From Flavihumibacter sp. (GTDB lineage: Bacteria > Bacteroidota > Bacteroidia > Chitinophagales > Chitinophagaceae): a DNA stretch of 5,785 nucleotides. Shown here piece by piece: positions 1 to 5,785 of the stretch (within the stretch, counting starts at the first letter, position 1; each line of letters starts with the position of its first letter). Location: assembly GCA_025455285.1 (NCBI GenBank), contig JALOMU010000162.1:1-5785 (forward strand), read 5' to 3'. Made by a program: the position numbers and the translations under genes. The notes beneath the pieces are model-generated. The model saw only the letters and a program-made list of their open reading frames with translations. It was not told where the DNA came from and searched no databases.

Positions 1-47
1 ACCGGTTTGTTTTTGTACCTGAAATGAATGTTCTGGATGGATATCAT
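1..47 (-). CDS. ABC transporter ATP-binding protein, N-terminal fragment (runs off the window)
   Basis: Read on the minus strand from an ATG at 47-45, the sequence gives MISIQNIHFRYKNKP and then leaves the window. This pattern, with alternating hydrophobic residues, then N-x-x-F-x-Y and a short basic turn, is the usual first beta-strand and aromatic A-loop region of an ABC ATPase; Y11 would stack on the ATP adenine. Walker A would lie about 20 residues further on, outside the window, so the family call is inference from a very short stretch. It is helped by context: an exact Bacteroidota promoter and an operator-like palindrome lie directly upstream, in the right orientation. There is no Shine-Dalgarno; the leader before the ATG is A-rich, which is common in this phylum. 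If the operator reading is right, this would be the first gene of an exporter operon controlled by a GntR/YtrA-type repressor. Confidence 0.6.
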   Translation of the reverse strand, partial: MISIQNIHFRYKNKP

Positions 48-60
48 GTTTTATTGTTTT

Positions 61-84
61 AGTGTACTACTTAACTAGTACAGT
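61..84. promoter_or_regulatory. Operator-like 24-bp imperfect palindrome (GntR/YtrA-like)
   Basis: The arms AGTGTACTA (61-69) and TAGTACAGT (76-84) are inverted repeats matching at 8 of 9 positions, around a CTTAAC centre whose core TTAA is itself symmetric. The palindrome starts directly downstream of the minus-strand -7 box (86-93), so a bound protein would cover the predicted transcription start near 81-82 and block initiation. As I recall, the Bacillus subtilis YtrA operator is AGTGTA, 13 nt, TACACT; here it is AGTGTA, 12 nt, TACAGT. YtrA-type regulators usually control ABC-transporter operons, which fits the minus-strand gene. The regulator itself is not in the window, so its identity is inference. 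Confidence 0.6.
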
Positions 85-85
85 A

Positions 86-116
86 CAAATGTAGCAGTTT
101 TTCTTTTCCCTCCAAA
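86..116 (-). promoter_or_regulatory. Bacteroidota-type promoter for the minus-strand ABC gene
   Basis: Read on the minus strand, TTTG (plus 116-113) is followed by 19 nt and then TACATTTG (plus 93-86). This is an exact fit to the primary sigma promoter consensus of Bacteroidota (TTTG, 19-21 nt, TAnnTTTG). Transcription would start near 81-82 and give a leader of about 35 nt before the ATG at 47. The spacer is purine-rich on this strand. Confidence 0.75.
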
Positions 117-153
117 TCTTTTTGCAAAATGTCATTTCGTATTTTGCAGCCGT

Positions 154-2499
154 ATGAGTAAAGAAACCAGACGTTCCCAGGCCCTTGAGTACCACGCGAA
201 AGGAAGGCCGGGGAAAATTGAAGTGGTTCCCACTAAAGAGGCCAAAACCCAGCGGGATCTGTCGCTGGCGTATAGTCCGGGTGTGGCCGAACCCTGCAAG
301 GAAATCGAAGCCAACCGTGAAAACGTTTATAAATACACTGCCAAAGGCAATCTCGTAGGGGTAATCTCCAATGGAACCGCGGTACTCGGACTGGGTGATA
401 TTGGTCCGGAAGCGAGTAAACCGGTAATGGAAGGAAAAGGGGTATTGTTTAAGATTTTCGCAGACATCGATGTATTTGATATCGAAATCAATGAGAAGGA
501 TCCTGAAAAATTTGTGGAGATTGTTCAGGCACTGGAGCCCACATTTGGCGGGATTAATCTCGAAGATATCAAGGCACCGGAGTGTTTTTATATTGAGAAG
601 GAGTTGAAAAAACGGATGAAAATCCCGGTAATGCACGATGATCAGCATGGAACAGCTATTATCAGCTCAGCTGCCTTATTGAATGCACTGGAATTACAGA
701 AGAAAAAGATCGAGAGAGTCCGTTTTGTAGTAAACGGAGCCGGTGCGGCGGCTATGGCCTGCGTAAAACTGTATGTTTCACTTGGTGCACGGTATGAAAA
801 TTTTACTCTTTTTGATAAGGACGGGGTTTTGCATGCAGGCAGAACTGACCTGGGAGAGGATAAGGCACCATTTGCGGTTAAATCTGCCGACTGGACACTT
901 GCCAAAGCCATGAAGGACGCGGATGTTTTCCTGGGATTAAGTGTCGGAAATGTAGTTACTACCGAGATGGTTCAAAGCATGGCGAAAAATCCAATTGTAT
1001 TTGCGATGGCCAACCCCGATCCGGAGATCACTTATGATAAAGGAATTGCCGCACGCAAGGACCTGATCATGGCAACCGGAAGAAGTGATTACCCCAACCA
1101 GGTAAACAATGTATTGGGATTCCCATTTATATTCCGGGGTGCACTGGATGTAAGGGCCACCCAGATCAATGAGGAAATGAAATTAGCCGCCGTACATGCG
1201 CTGGCAGACCTGGCCAAGAGCCCGGTTCCGGATATCGTGAACCTGGCCTACAATGAAAAGAATATCGTTTTTGGTCCACATTATATAATACCCAAACCGC
1301 TGGACCCGAGATTACTGGCCAGTATTGCACCGGCTGTTGCCAAAGCGGCCATAGCCAGTGGGGTAGCTACTACCACCATCAAAAACTGGGAGGCATACGA
1401 GGAAGAATTGAATAACCGGCTGGGCATCGACAACCAGTTGATGCGGGTAATTGGCAGTAAGGCAAGACGGGATCCAAAACGCCTGGTTTTTGCTGAGGCA
1501 GATAATATAAAAATCCTGAAAGCAGCTTCAATTGTTTTTGAGGAAGGTGTCGCTTATCCCATTCTGTTAGGAAATGAAGAAAAGATCCGTAGGATCGCTG
1601 AAACCCACCAGATTGACCTGGATGGCATTCCGATAATCGATCCACGGAGTGACGAGCAGGAGGAGAAGAGAAAGGAATATGGACAATTACTGTTTTTAAA
1701 AAGACAACGTAAAGGCCTGAATAAGTACGAATCGATCAAGATCATGAAAGACCGGAATTATTTCGGTTGCATGATGGTTGAAACAGGAGATGCAGATGCC
1801 ATGATATCAGGACTCACCCGTAATTACGATGAAACCATCCGGCCGGCATTGCAGGTGATCGGTACGGAAGAAAGCGTAAACAAGATCGCCGGTATGTATC
1901 TGCTGCTGACTAAGAAAGGACCCATCTTTATGGCAGATACCACGGTAAACTTTAATCCAACTGCTGAGGAACTGGCGGAAATCACCCTGATGGTAGCCAA
2001 GGAGGTTCGGAATTTCAATCTCACTCCCAGGATTGCGATGCTGAGTTATTCCAATTTCGGAAGCAGCGCCTCACCGGAAGCGCAATTGGTAGCCAAGGCG
2101 CGAAAGCTGGTGAAAGAGCGTAATCCCTCTTTAATTGTAGATGGTGAAATGCAGGGTATTATCGCTTTTAATAAAGAAATATTAAAAGAGAACTATCCGT
2201 TCAGCGAATTGGTGGACAAGGATGTGAACACCCTGATTTTCCCTAACCTTGCCTCCGGTAATATTGCCTATAACTTATTGAAGGAAGTAGGTGGGGCCGA
2301 TGCCATTGGACCGATTCTGTTGGGATTGAAAAAGCCCGTTCATGTATTACAGTTAGGAAGCTCTGTTCGGAGTATCTTTAACATGGCATTGGTTGCGGTA
2401 ATTGATGCGCAGATGAAGTGCAGCCGAAATCAGACAGAAGAAATCGTTCGCAAATCTAAGTGGTGGAAGCGATTCCAGAAAGTCACCAAAGAAATGTAA
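154..2499 (+). CDS. maeB: NADP-dependent malic enzyme with C-terminal phosphotransacetylase-like domain
   Basis: This cytosolic enzyme oxidatively decarboxylates malate to pyruvate and CO2, yielding NADPH and linking the TCA cycle to gluconeogenesis and biosynthesis. It has 781 residues, close to E. coli MaeB (about 759). The N-terminal malic domain holds the [12 protein letters not shown] motif with the catalytic tyrosine (Y40), the active-site lysine (K95, in MEGKGVLFK) and probable metal ligands E138, D139 and D164. A Rossmann NAD(P) domain follows, with NGAGAAA at 195-201. From about residue 430 a phosphotransacetylase-like domain runs to near the C-terminus. In studied MaeB proteins this domain is regulatory, responding to acetyl-CoA, rather than a working acetyltransferase. 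NADP preference is inferred from the family. The ATG at 154 gives the expected N-terminus; no Shine-Dalgarno is visible. The nearest promoter-like element, TCTTTTTG at 117-124, is imperfect. The stop lies 21 nt before the next gene. Confidence 0.95.
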   Translation: MSKETRRSQALEYHAKGRPGKIEVVPTKEAKTQRDLSLAYSPGVAEPCKEIEANRENVYKYTAKGNLVGVISNGTAVLGLGDIGPEASKPVMEGKGVLFKIFADIDVFDIEINEKDPEKFVEIVQALEPTFGGINLEDIKAPECFYIEKELKKRMKIPVMHDDQHGTAIISSAALLNALELQKKKIERVRFVVNGAGAAAMACVKLYVSLGARYENFTLFDKDGVLHAGRTDLGEDKAPFAVKSADWTLAKAMKDADVFLGLSVGNVVTTEMVQSMAKNPIVFAMANPDPEITYDKGIAARKDLIMATGRSDYPNQVNNVLGFPFIFRGALDVRATQINEEMKLAAVHALADLAKSPVPDIVNLAYNEKNIVFGPHYIIPKPLDPRLLASIAPAVAKAAIASGVATTTIKNWEAYEEELNNRLGIDNQLMRVIGSKARRDPKRLVFAEADNIKILKAASIVFEEGVAYPILLGNEEKIRRIAETHQIDLDGIPIIDPRSDEQEEKRKEYGQLLFLKRQRKGLNKYESIKIMKDRNYFGCMMVETGDADAMISGLTRNYDETIRPALQVIGTEESVNKIAGMYLLLTKKGPIFMADTTVNFNPTAEELAEITLMVAKEVRNFNLTPRIAMLSYSNFGSSASPEAQLVAKARKLVKERNPSLIVDGEMQGIIAFNKEILKENYPFSELVDKDVNTLIFPNLASGNIAYNLLKEVGGADAIGPILLGLKKPVHVLQLGSSVRSIFNMALVAVIDAQMKCSRNQTEEIVRKSKWWKRFQKVTKEM

Positions 2500-2520
2500 T
2501 TAAACAGCCAAAAGCATAGC

Positions 2521-3258
2521 ATGAAATTTATCCAGGAATTCGGGAGATACATACTGATGTTACGAGATATGTTTTCCAAACCGGAGAACCGCAAGGTATA
2601 CTGGAAGGAATTCATGCACCAGTGTAATGACATAGGAATCGGATCACTCGGCATTGTAGTGATCATCTCTGTGTTTATGGGAGCGGTATCCACCCTGCAA
2701 ACAGCTTATCAGCTGGTGAGTCCGCTTATTCCAAAATCTTCCATCGCCCAGATCGTGCGGGATACCGTCTTACTGGAGTTTGCCCCTACCCTTGTCTGTA
2801 TTGTGCTGGCGGGAGTGGTAGGCAGTAAAATTGCGAGTGAGCTGGGAAATATGAGGGTAAGTGAACAGATTGACGCATTGGAAATTATGGGGATCAATAC
2901 CAAAACCTACCTGGTGTTGCCCAAAATTGTGGCAGCCCTGGTGGTGATACCAATGCTGGTGGTGATATCAGCCGGACTGGGTATCTGGGGAGGCCGGTTG
3001 GCCGGACAGGCAGCGAATATCCTTTCGACAACTGATTTTGACAAAGGCCTGCTGAACGCGTTTCTACCATATAACGTGTTTTTTGCAATGGTAAAGGCCT
3101 ATGTTTTCTCTTTTATCATATCCAGTGTACCTGCCTTTTATGGGTATTATGTACAGGGAGGGGCGCTGGAAATCGGAAGGGCATCTACCAAATCGGTGGT
3201 GGTGAGTTGTGTATTAATTTTATTTGCCGATTACGTGTTGGCAGCCATACTCTTATAA
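2521..3258 (+). CDS. mlaE: MlaE-family lipid ABC transporter permease
   Basis: This is a 245-residue inner-membrane permease of the MlaE/YrbE (MCE-associated) family, which moves phospholipids between the inner and outer membranes and helps keep the outer membrane asymmetric. The N-terminal 35 residues are amphipathic and probably membrane-associated. Hydrophobic segments lie near 41-63, 84-103, 136-158, 186-206 and 225-244. The family hallmark ELGNMRVSEQIDAL sits at 107-120, in the cytoplasmic loop that couples to the ATPase, and a conserved GGALEIGRAST stretch is at 213-223. Length is typical (E. coli MlaE is about 260). The gene ends 1 nt before the ATPase start, so the two are almost certainly co-translated. 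No gene for the MCE substrate-binding subunit (MlaD) follows in this window. The transport direction and exact lipid cannot be read from sequence. Confidence 0.92.
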   Translation: MKFIQEFGRYILMLRDMFSKPENRKVYWKEFMHQCNDIGIGSLGIVVIISVFMGAVSTLQTAYQLVSPLIPKSSIAQIVRDTVLLEFAPTLVCIVLAGVVGSKIASELGNMRVSEQIDALEIMGINTKTYLVLPKIVAALVVIPMLVVISAGLGIWGGRLAGQAANILSTTDFDKGLLNAFLPYNVFFAMVKAYVFSFIISSVPAFYGYYVQGGALEIGRASTKSVVVSCVLILFADYVLAAILL

Positions 3259-3259
3259 C

Positions 3260-4069
3260 ATGATAGAAGTTCGACATATCAAAAAAGGCTTTGGCGATAA
3301 AATCGTAATCAACGATGTAAGTGCGGTTATGGACGATGGCAAATGTAATCTGATCATTGGAGCCAGTGGAAGCGGGAAAACCGTGTTCATGAAATGCCTG
3401 GTGGGATTGTTTCGTCCGGATAGCGGATCCATTTTATACGATGGCGAAGATTTTACCAATATGGATGCAGCGGGTAAAAAGGAGATCCGCAAGAAAATCG
3501 GGATGTTGTTTCAGGGATCTGCTTTGTTCGATAGTTTGACAGTTGAAAAAAACATTCAATTTCCCCTGGATATGTTTACCAACTGGACCCTGGCAGAGAA
3601 ACGCAAGCGAGTGGATGAGGTACTGGACCGTGTGGAGTTGAGGGATGCCAACAAAAAGTTTCCGGCTGAGATCAGCGGAGGGATGAAAAAAAGGGTGGGC
3701 ATTGCCCGGGCGATCGTATTAAATCCCAAATACCTGTTTTGCGATGAACCCAACTCTGGCCTTGATCCGCAGACTTCACTGGTAATTGACAAGCTGATCA
3801 AGGAACTGACACAGGAGTTTAATATAACCACCGTGATCAATACCCATGATATGAACTCCGTAATGGAGATTGGGGATAAGATCATTTATATGTACAAAGG
3901 AGACAAAGAATGGGAAGGAAATAACAAAGAGATCATCTTCAGCAAAAACCAGCGCCTGAATGAATTCATTTTTGCCTCAGACTTTCTCCGGGATGCAAAA
4001 GACATGCGGATGCTGGAACAGACCGGCAAGATTGACAACGACCGGAATATGGAGGACCTGGTTCGCTAA
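3260..4069 (+). CDS. mlaF: MlaF-type ABC transporter ATP-binding protein
   Basis: This is the ATPase partner of the preceding permease, 269 residues long. All nucleotide-binding elements are present: Walker A GASGSGKT (34-41), Q-loop glutamine Q85, ABC signature SGGMK (139-143), Walker B YLFCDEP (158-164) with catalytic E163, D-loop SGLDP (166-170) and switch histidine H196. Methionine after SGG, followed by basic residues, is typical of MlaF and other MCE-linked ATPases, as opposed to the SGGQ of most importers. The C-terminal tail of about 45 residues is charged. I chose the ATG at 3260 because MIEVRHIKKGFG is a normal ABC start. An upstream in-frame ATG at 3224 would add 12 unrelated residues overlapping the permease gene. 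The 1-nt gap to the permease stop indicates translational coupling. Confidence 0.93.
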   Translation: MIEVRHIKKGFGDKIVINDVSAVMDDGKCNLIIGASGSGKTVFMKCLVGLFRPDSGSILYDGEDFTNMDAAGKKEIRKKIGMLFQGSALFDSLTVEKNIQFPLDMFTNWTLAEKRKRVDEVLDRVELRDANKKFPAEISGGMKKRVGIARAIVLNPKYLFCDEPNSGLDPQTSLVIDKLIKELTQEFNITTVINTHDMNSVMEIGDKIIYMYKGDKEWEGNNKEIIFSKNQRLNEFIFASDFLRDAKDMRMLEQTGKIDNDRNMEDLVR

Positions 4070-4110
4070 TTTTCCCTTTGGAATGCGCCGGATATCTGCC
4101 CATTATACCT

Positions 4111-4118
4111 TAGTTTTG
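4111..4118 (+). promoter_or_regulatory. Probable -7 promoter element for sucD
   Basis: TAGTTTTG is an exact match to the Bacteroidota -7 consensus TAnnTTTG, 25 nt before the sucD ATG, which predicts a leader of about 20 nt. There is no TTTG at the usual 19-21 nt upstream; the nearest, at 4077-4080, is 30 nt away. The assignment therefore rests on one box plus its location in the only sizeable gap between the ATPase gene and sucD. Confidence 0.5.
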
Positions 4119-4143
4119 CCCCCGATCAGTAAAATATAGCCAT

Positions 4144-5016
4144 ATGAGCGTTTTAGTAAATAAGCAATCGAAGATTATAGTACAGGGATTCACAGGAACG
4201 GAAGGAACTTTCCATGCTACTCAAATGATCGAGTATGGCACCCAGGTGGTGGGTGGTGTTACTCCGGGTAAAGGTGGGTCCACCCACCTGGATCGTCCTG
4301 TTTTTAATACGGTAGCCGATGCTGTGAAGGCAACCGGCGCTAATGTATCCATCATATTTGTTCCGCCTGCATTTGCAGCGGATGCCATCATGGAAGCCGC
4401 TGAAGCAGGTATTGAACTGGTGGTATGTATTACAGAAGGTATTCCTGTGCAGGATATGGTTCGCGCCAAAAACTTCCTGCAGGGCCGCAAAACCCGTCTG
4501 ATCGGGCCTAACTGTCCGGGTGTAATCACTGCCGACGAGTGTAAAGTTGGTATCATGCCTGGTTTTGTGTTCAAGGCAGGCCGTATTGGAATCGTATCCA
4601 AAAGTGGCACCCTTACTTATGAAGCAGCAGACCAGGTAGCGAAAGCGGGGTTGGGAATTTCCACTGCTATTGGAATTGGTGGTGACCCGATCATTGGTAC
4701 ACCAACAAAAGAAGCGGTAGAATTGCTGATGAATGATCCGGAAACAGATGGAATCGTAATGATTGGTGAGATCGGAGGAAGCATGGAAGCGGAAGCTGCC
4801 AAATGGATCAAAGAAAACGGTACTAAGCCTGTGGTAGGATTTATTGCGGGTCAAACAGCTCCTCCGGGTCGTCGTATGGGCCATGCCGGTGCGATCATCG
4901 GTGGAGCAGATGATACTGCAGCCGCGAAAATGAAGATCATGGCAGAATGTGGAATCCACGTAGTACAAAGTCCGGCTGATATCGGAAAAAAGATGGCCGA
5001 AGTAATCAAAAAATAG
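4144..5016 (+). CDS. sucD: Succinyl-CoA synthetase (succinate-CoA ligase) alpha subunit
   Basis: This TCA-cycle enzyme interconverts succinyl-CoA and succinate with substrate-level formation of ATP (or GTP). The alpha subunit binds CoA and carries the phosphohistidine; the beta subunit SucC binds the nucleotide. The protein has 290 residues, almost the same as E. coli SucD (289). Visible signatures are the N-terminal CoA-binding [10 protein letters not shown] (15-24), GPNCPG in the middle of the protein, GEIGG with E209 (equivalent to the E. coli phosphohistidine-stabilising Glu208) and GHAGAI with H247 (equivalent to the phosphorylated His246). All expected catalytic residues are present. 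sucC is not adjacent, so the two subunits must be expressed from separate loci or sucC lies outside the window. The gene has its own probable promoter and is closed by two terminators, suggesting a monocistronic unit. Confidence 0.96.
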   Translation: MSVLVNKQSKIIVQGFTGTEGTFHATQMIEYGTQVVGGVTPGKGGSTHLDRPVFNTVADAVKATGANVSIIFVPPAFAADAIMEAAEAGIELVVCITEGIPVQDMVRAKNFLQGRKTRLIGPNCPGVITADECKVGIMPGFVFKAGRIGIVSKSGTLTYEAADQVAKAGLGISTAIGIGGDPIIGTPTKEAVELLMNDPETDGIVMIGEIGGSMEAEAAKWIKENGTKPVVGFIAGQTAPPGRRMGHAGAIIGGADDTAAAKMKIMAECGIHVVQSPADIGKKMAEVIKK

Positions 5017-5037
5017 TAGATATACCAGAAAATATGA

Positions 5038-5074
5038 AAAAGCGGTGCAATATTTGTACCGCTTTTGTCTTTCT
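5038..5074 (+). terminator. Intrinsic terminator 1 after sucD
   Basis: A near-perfect hairpin is formed by 5038-5050 pairing with 5054-5066: an AAAA/TTTT base, a GCGGT/ACCGC core, one G-T wobble and CAA/TTG, closing on a TAT loop. A T-rich tract follows (5063-5074). It begins 22 nt after the sucD stop. The A-run on the left arm means it could also work, less clearly, on the minus strand. Confidence 0.85.
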
Positions 5075-5116
5075 GTACCCTCCCAGGCAGCCGTCTCCCA
5101 TTCACTCCAACATAGG

Positions 5117-5144
5117 GCTGTCCTCTCCGGGGGACAGCTTTTTT
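5117..5144 (+). terminator. Intrinsic terminator 2, tandem
   Basis: GCTGTCC (5117-5123) pairs exactly with GGACAGC (5132-5138) around an 8-nt loop, and six T's follow (5139-5144). There is no A-run on the left, so it acts on plus-strand transcription only. It lies about 50 nt beyond the first terminator and seems to be a backup stop before the next gene. Confidence 0.8.
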
Positions 5145-5279
5145 AATTTGTTCCTGCAACGGGAGCAGGTCACATACACTCAAGGTTCTGTTAAGATGAT
5201 TGATTTGCGGGCATTGGTCTGTGTAATCCAATAGTGTCTGCATCTATGGTCTGTATGCTTTTCAATAACTTGTATTAAA

Positions 5280-5343
5280 ATGTCGGATATGCGCTTAGGT
5301 CTAAGCCTTTTGATTTTATTTTTTTCCCTTATCAGCCCAGAAA
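5280..5343 (+). other. Out-of-frame signal peptide leader of the following gene
   Basis: From the ATG at 5280 (or the in-frame ATG at 5289, MRLGLSLL) the sequence encodes a short N-terminal stretch with an arginine and then a hydrophobic core, LGLSLLILFFSLIS. This is a standard Sec signal peptide. In this frame it meets a stop soon after, at 5361-5363. The next gene's frame, read backwards from its ATG, gives ...FFPLSAQK, which is the natural end of the same signal peptide with a good cleavage site after SA. Dropping one T from the T7 run at 5319-5325 joins them into one export-competent N-terminus. I see this leader as part of the gene that starts at 5344 rather than as a separate gene. Confidence 0.7.
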
Positions 5344-5785
5344 ATGCCAACAACACAATATGATCCCTGGTGGGAAGAAATAGACTCCCTGATACAGCAA
5401 GCAGGTTTGTACCAATCTGCATTGGAGGAAGTACAACAATTGTATACAAAGGCGAAGGCGGAGAAACAATCGGGTCATCAAATCAAAGCGATCCTCTATC
5501 GTATTCAATTGCAGGAGGTATTGGTGGATGAAAGTGATACAGCTGCGTTGAATTTGTTGCGAAAGGAAATTGTGCTTGAGCAGGGTGTGTCCCGGGCACT
5601 CTTGAATACACTCCTGGGCGATTATTATAAAAGCAAATACAATCAGCAGCGTTGGTCCATTTATGACCGCACTCCCCTGGCGGAAACCAATGTGGAGGAT
5701 ATTCAAACCTGGACAGCAACCGATTTTCACAAAGCAATTACGAAAGCATACAGGGAGGCACTCTCCGAGCCAACGCTGAAAGGTC
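5344..5785 (+). CDS. Probable alpha-2-macroglobulin family protein, N-terminal fragment
   Basis: The frame is open from the ATG at 5344 to the window end (147 codons, no stop), so only the start of the gene is seen. The product begins MPTTQYDPWWEEIDSLI, then is helical and rich in Q, E, K and L (KAKAEKQSGHQIKAILYRI), with a conserved-looking NQQRWSIYDRT at 100-110 and DIQTWTATDF at 119-128. I recall this arrangement from the N-terminal helical region of very large (about 2,000-residue) secreted or lipid-anchored alpha-2-macroglobulin-like proteins of Bacteroidota, thought to trap or inhibit proteases in the periplasm. The MG domains and any thioester motif would lie outside the window. That family is exported, yet the frame as given lacks a signal peptide; one lies just upstream in another frame (5280-5343). 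The identification is from memory of the family, not a search, and is moderately sure. Confidence 0.7.
   Translation, partial: MPTTQYDPWWEEIDSLIQQAGLYQSALEEVQQLYTKAKAEKQSGHQIKAILYRIQLQEVLVDESDTAALNLLRKEIVLEQGVSRALLNTLLGDYYKSKYNQQRWSIYDRTPLAETNVEDIQTWTATDFHKAITKAYREALSEPTLKG

Noticed and set aside
3..62. Possible C-terminal end of an upstream plus-strand gene (19 codons, stop at 60-62)
   Set aside because: It is short and open by chance. The minus strand over the same bases gives a better protein start, with a matching promoter and operator.
117..124. TCTTTTTG as the maeB -7 promoter element
   Set aside because: It has one mismatch in the most conserved dinucleotide and no TTTG at the right distance upstream; too weak to list as a feature.
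67..648. 193-codon minus-strand open frame over the start of maeB
   Set aside because: It lies antisense to a clearly conserved malic enzyme, has no recognisable protein features and would cover the minus-strand promoter. It is a shadow frame.
4153..4968. 271-codon minus-strand open frame antisense to sucD
   Set aside because: Its composition (many C, H, S, T and R residues) is typical of a reverse frame of a well-conserved gene, and sucD has all its catalytic motifs on the other strand.
5153..5169. Small hairpin CCTGC/GCAGG with a 7-nt loop
   Set aside because: The stem is only five pairs with no T-tract, which is expected by chance at this length.
5034..5234. 66-codon plus-strand open frame after sucD
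   Set aside because: It begins inside terminator 1 and runs through terminator 2. The product is low-complexity and unlike any family I know.
5332..5737. Minus-strand open frames at the right edge
   Set aside because: They are antisense to the plus-strand frame from 5344, which has sensible protein composition and family-like motifs; the reverse products are rich in C, H and P and look random.

Overview
The window looks like chromosomal DNA of a Bacteroidota bacterium, most likely of the Chitinophagaceae type. This rests on protein similarity from memory, on promoters matching the Bacteroidota pattern (TTTG, about 19 nt, TAnnTTTG), and on the lack of Shine-Dalgarno sites. It is mostly ordinary housekeeping DNA with two notable edges.

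Left edge (1-153): a divergent regulatory region. On the minus strand, the first 15 codons of a probable ABC-transporter ATPase run off the window. They are preceded by an exact Bacteroidota promoter and by a 24-bp imperfect palindrome resembling operators of GntR/YtrA-family repressors, placed over the predicted transcription start. No equally clear promoter is visible for the plus-strand gene.

Centre (154-4069): three plus-strand genes in close series. They are maeB (malic enzyme with a phosphotransacetylase-like C-terminal domain), a MlaE-family lipid-transport permease and a MlaF-type ATPase. Gaps are 21 nt and 1 nt, so they could be one transcript. maeB links the TCA cycle to pyruvate and NADPH. 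The MlaEF pair would form the inner-membrane engine of a phospholipid transporter whose MCE substrate-binding subunit (MlaD) is not in this window.

Right-centre (4070-5144): sucD, the succinyl-CoA synthetase alpha subunit, has its own probable -7 promoter element. It is followed by two intrinsic terminators in tandem. Its usual partner sucC is not adjacent here.

Right edge (5145-5785): about 135 nt of noncoding DNA, then the start of a gene that I recognise tentatively as a bacterial alpha-2-macroglobulin-like protein. Its body is open from 5344 to the window end. A typical export signal peptide is encoded immediately upstream but in a different frame. Removing one T from a run of seven T's would fuse the two. 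This is either a sequencing or assembly error, a real lesion, or a slippage-prone switch controlling export.

I found no mobile element, CRISPR array, tRNA or rRNA.
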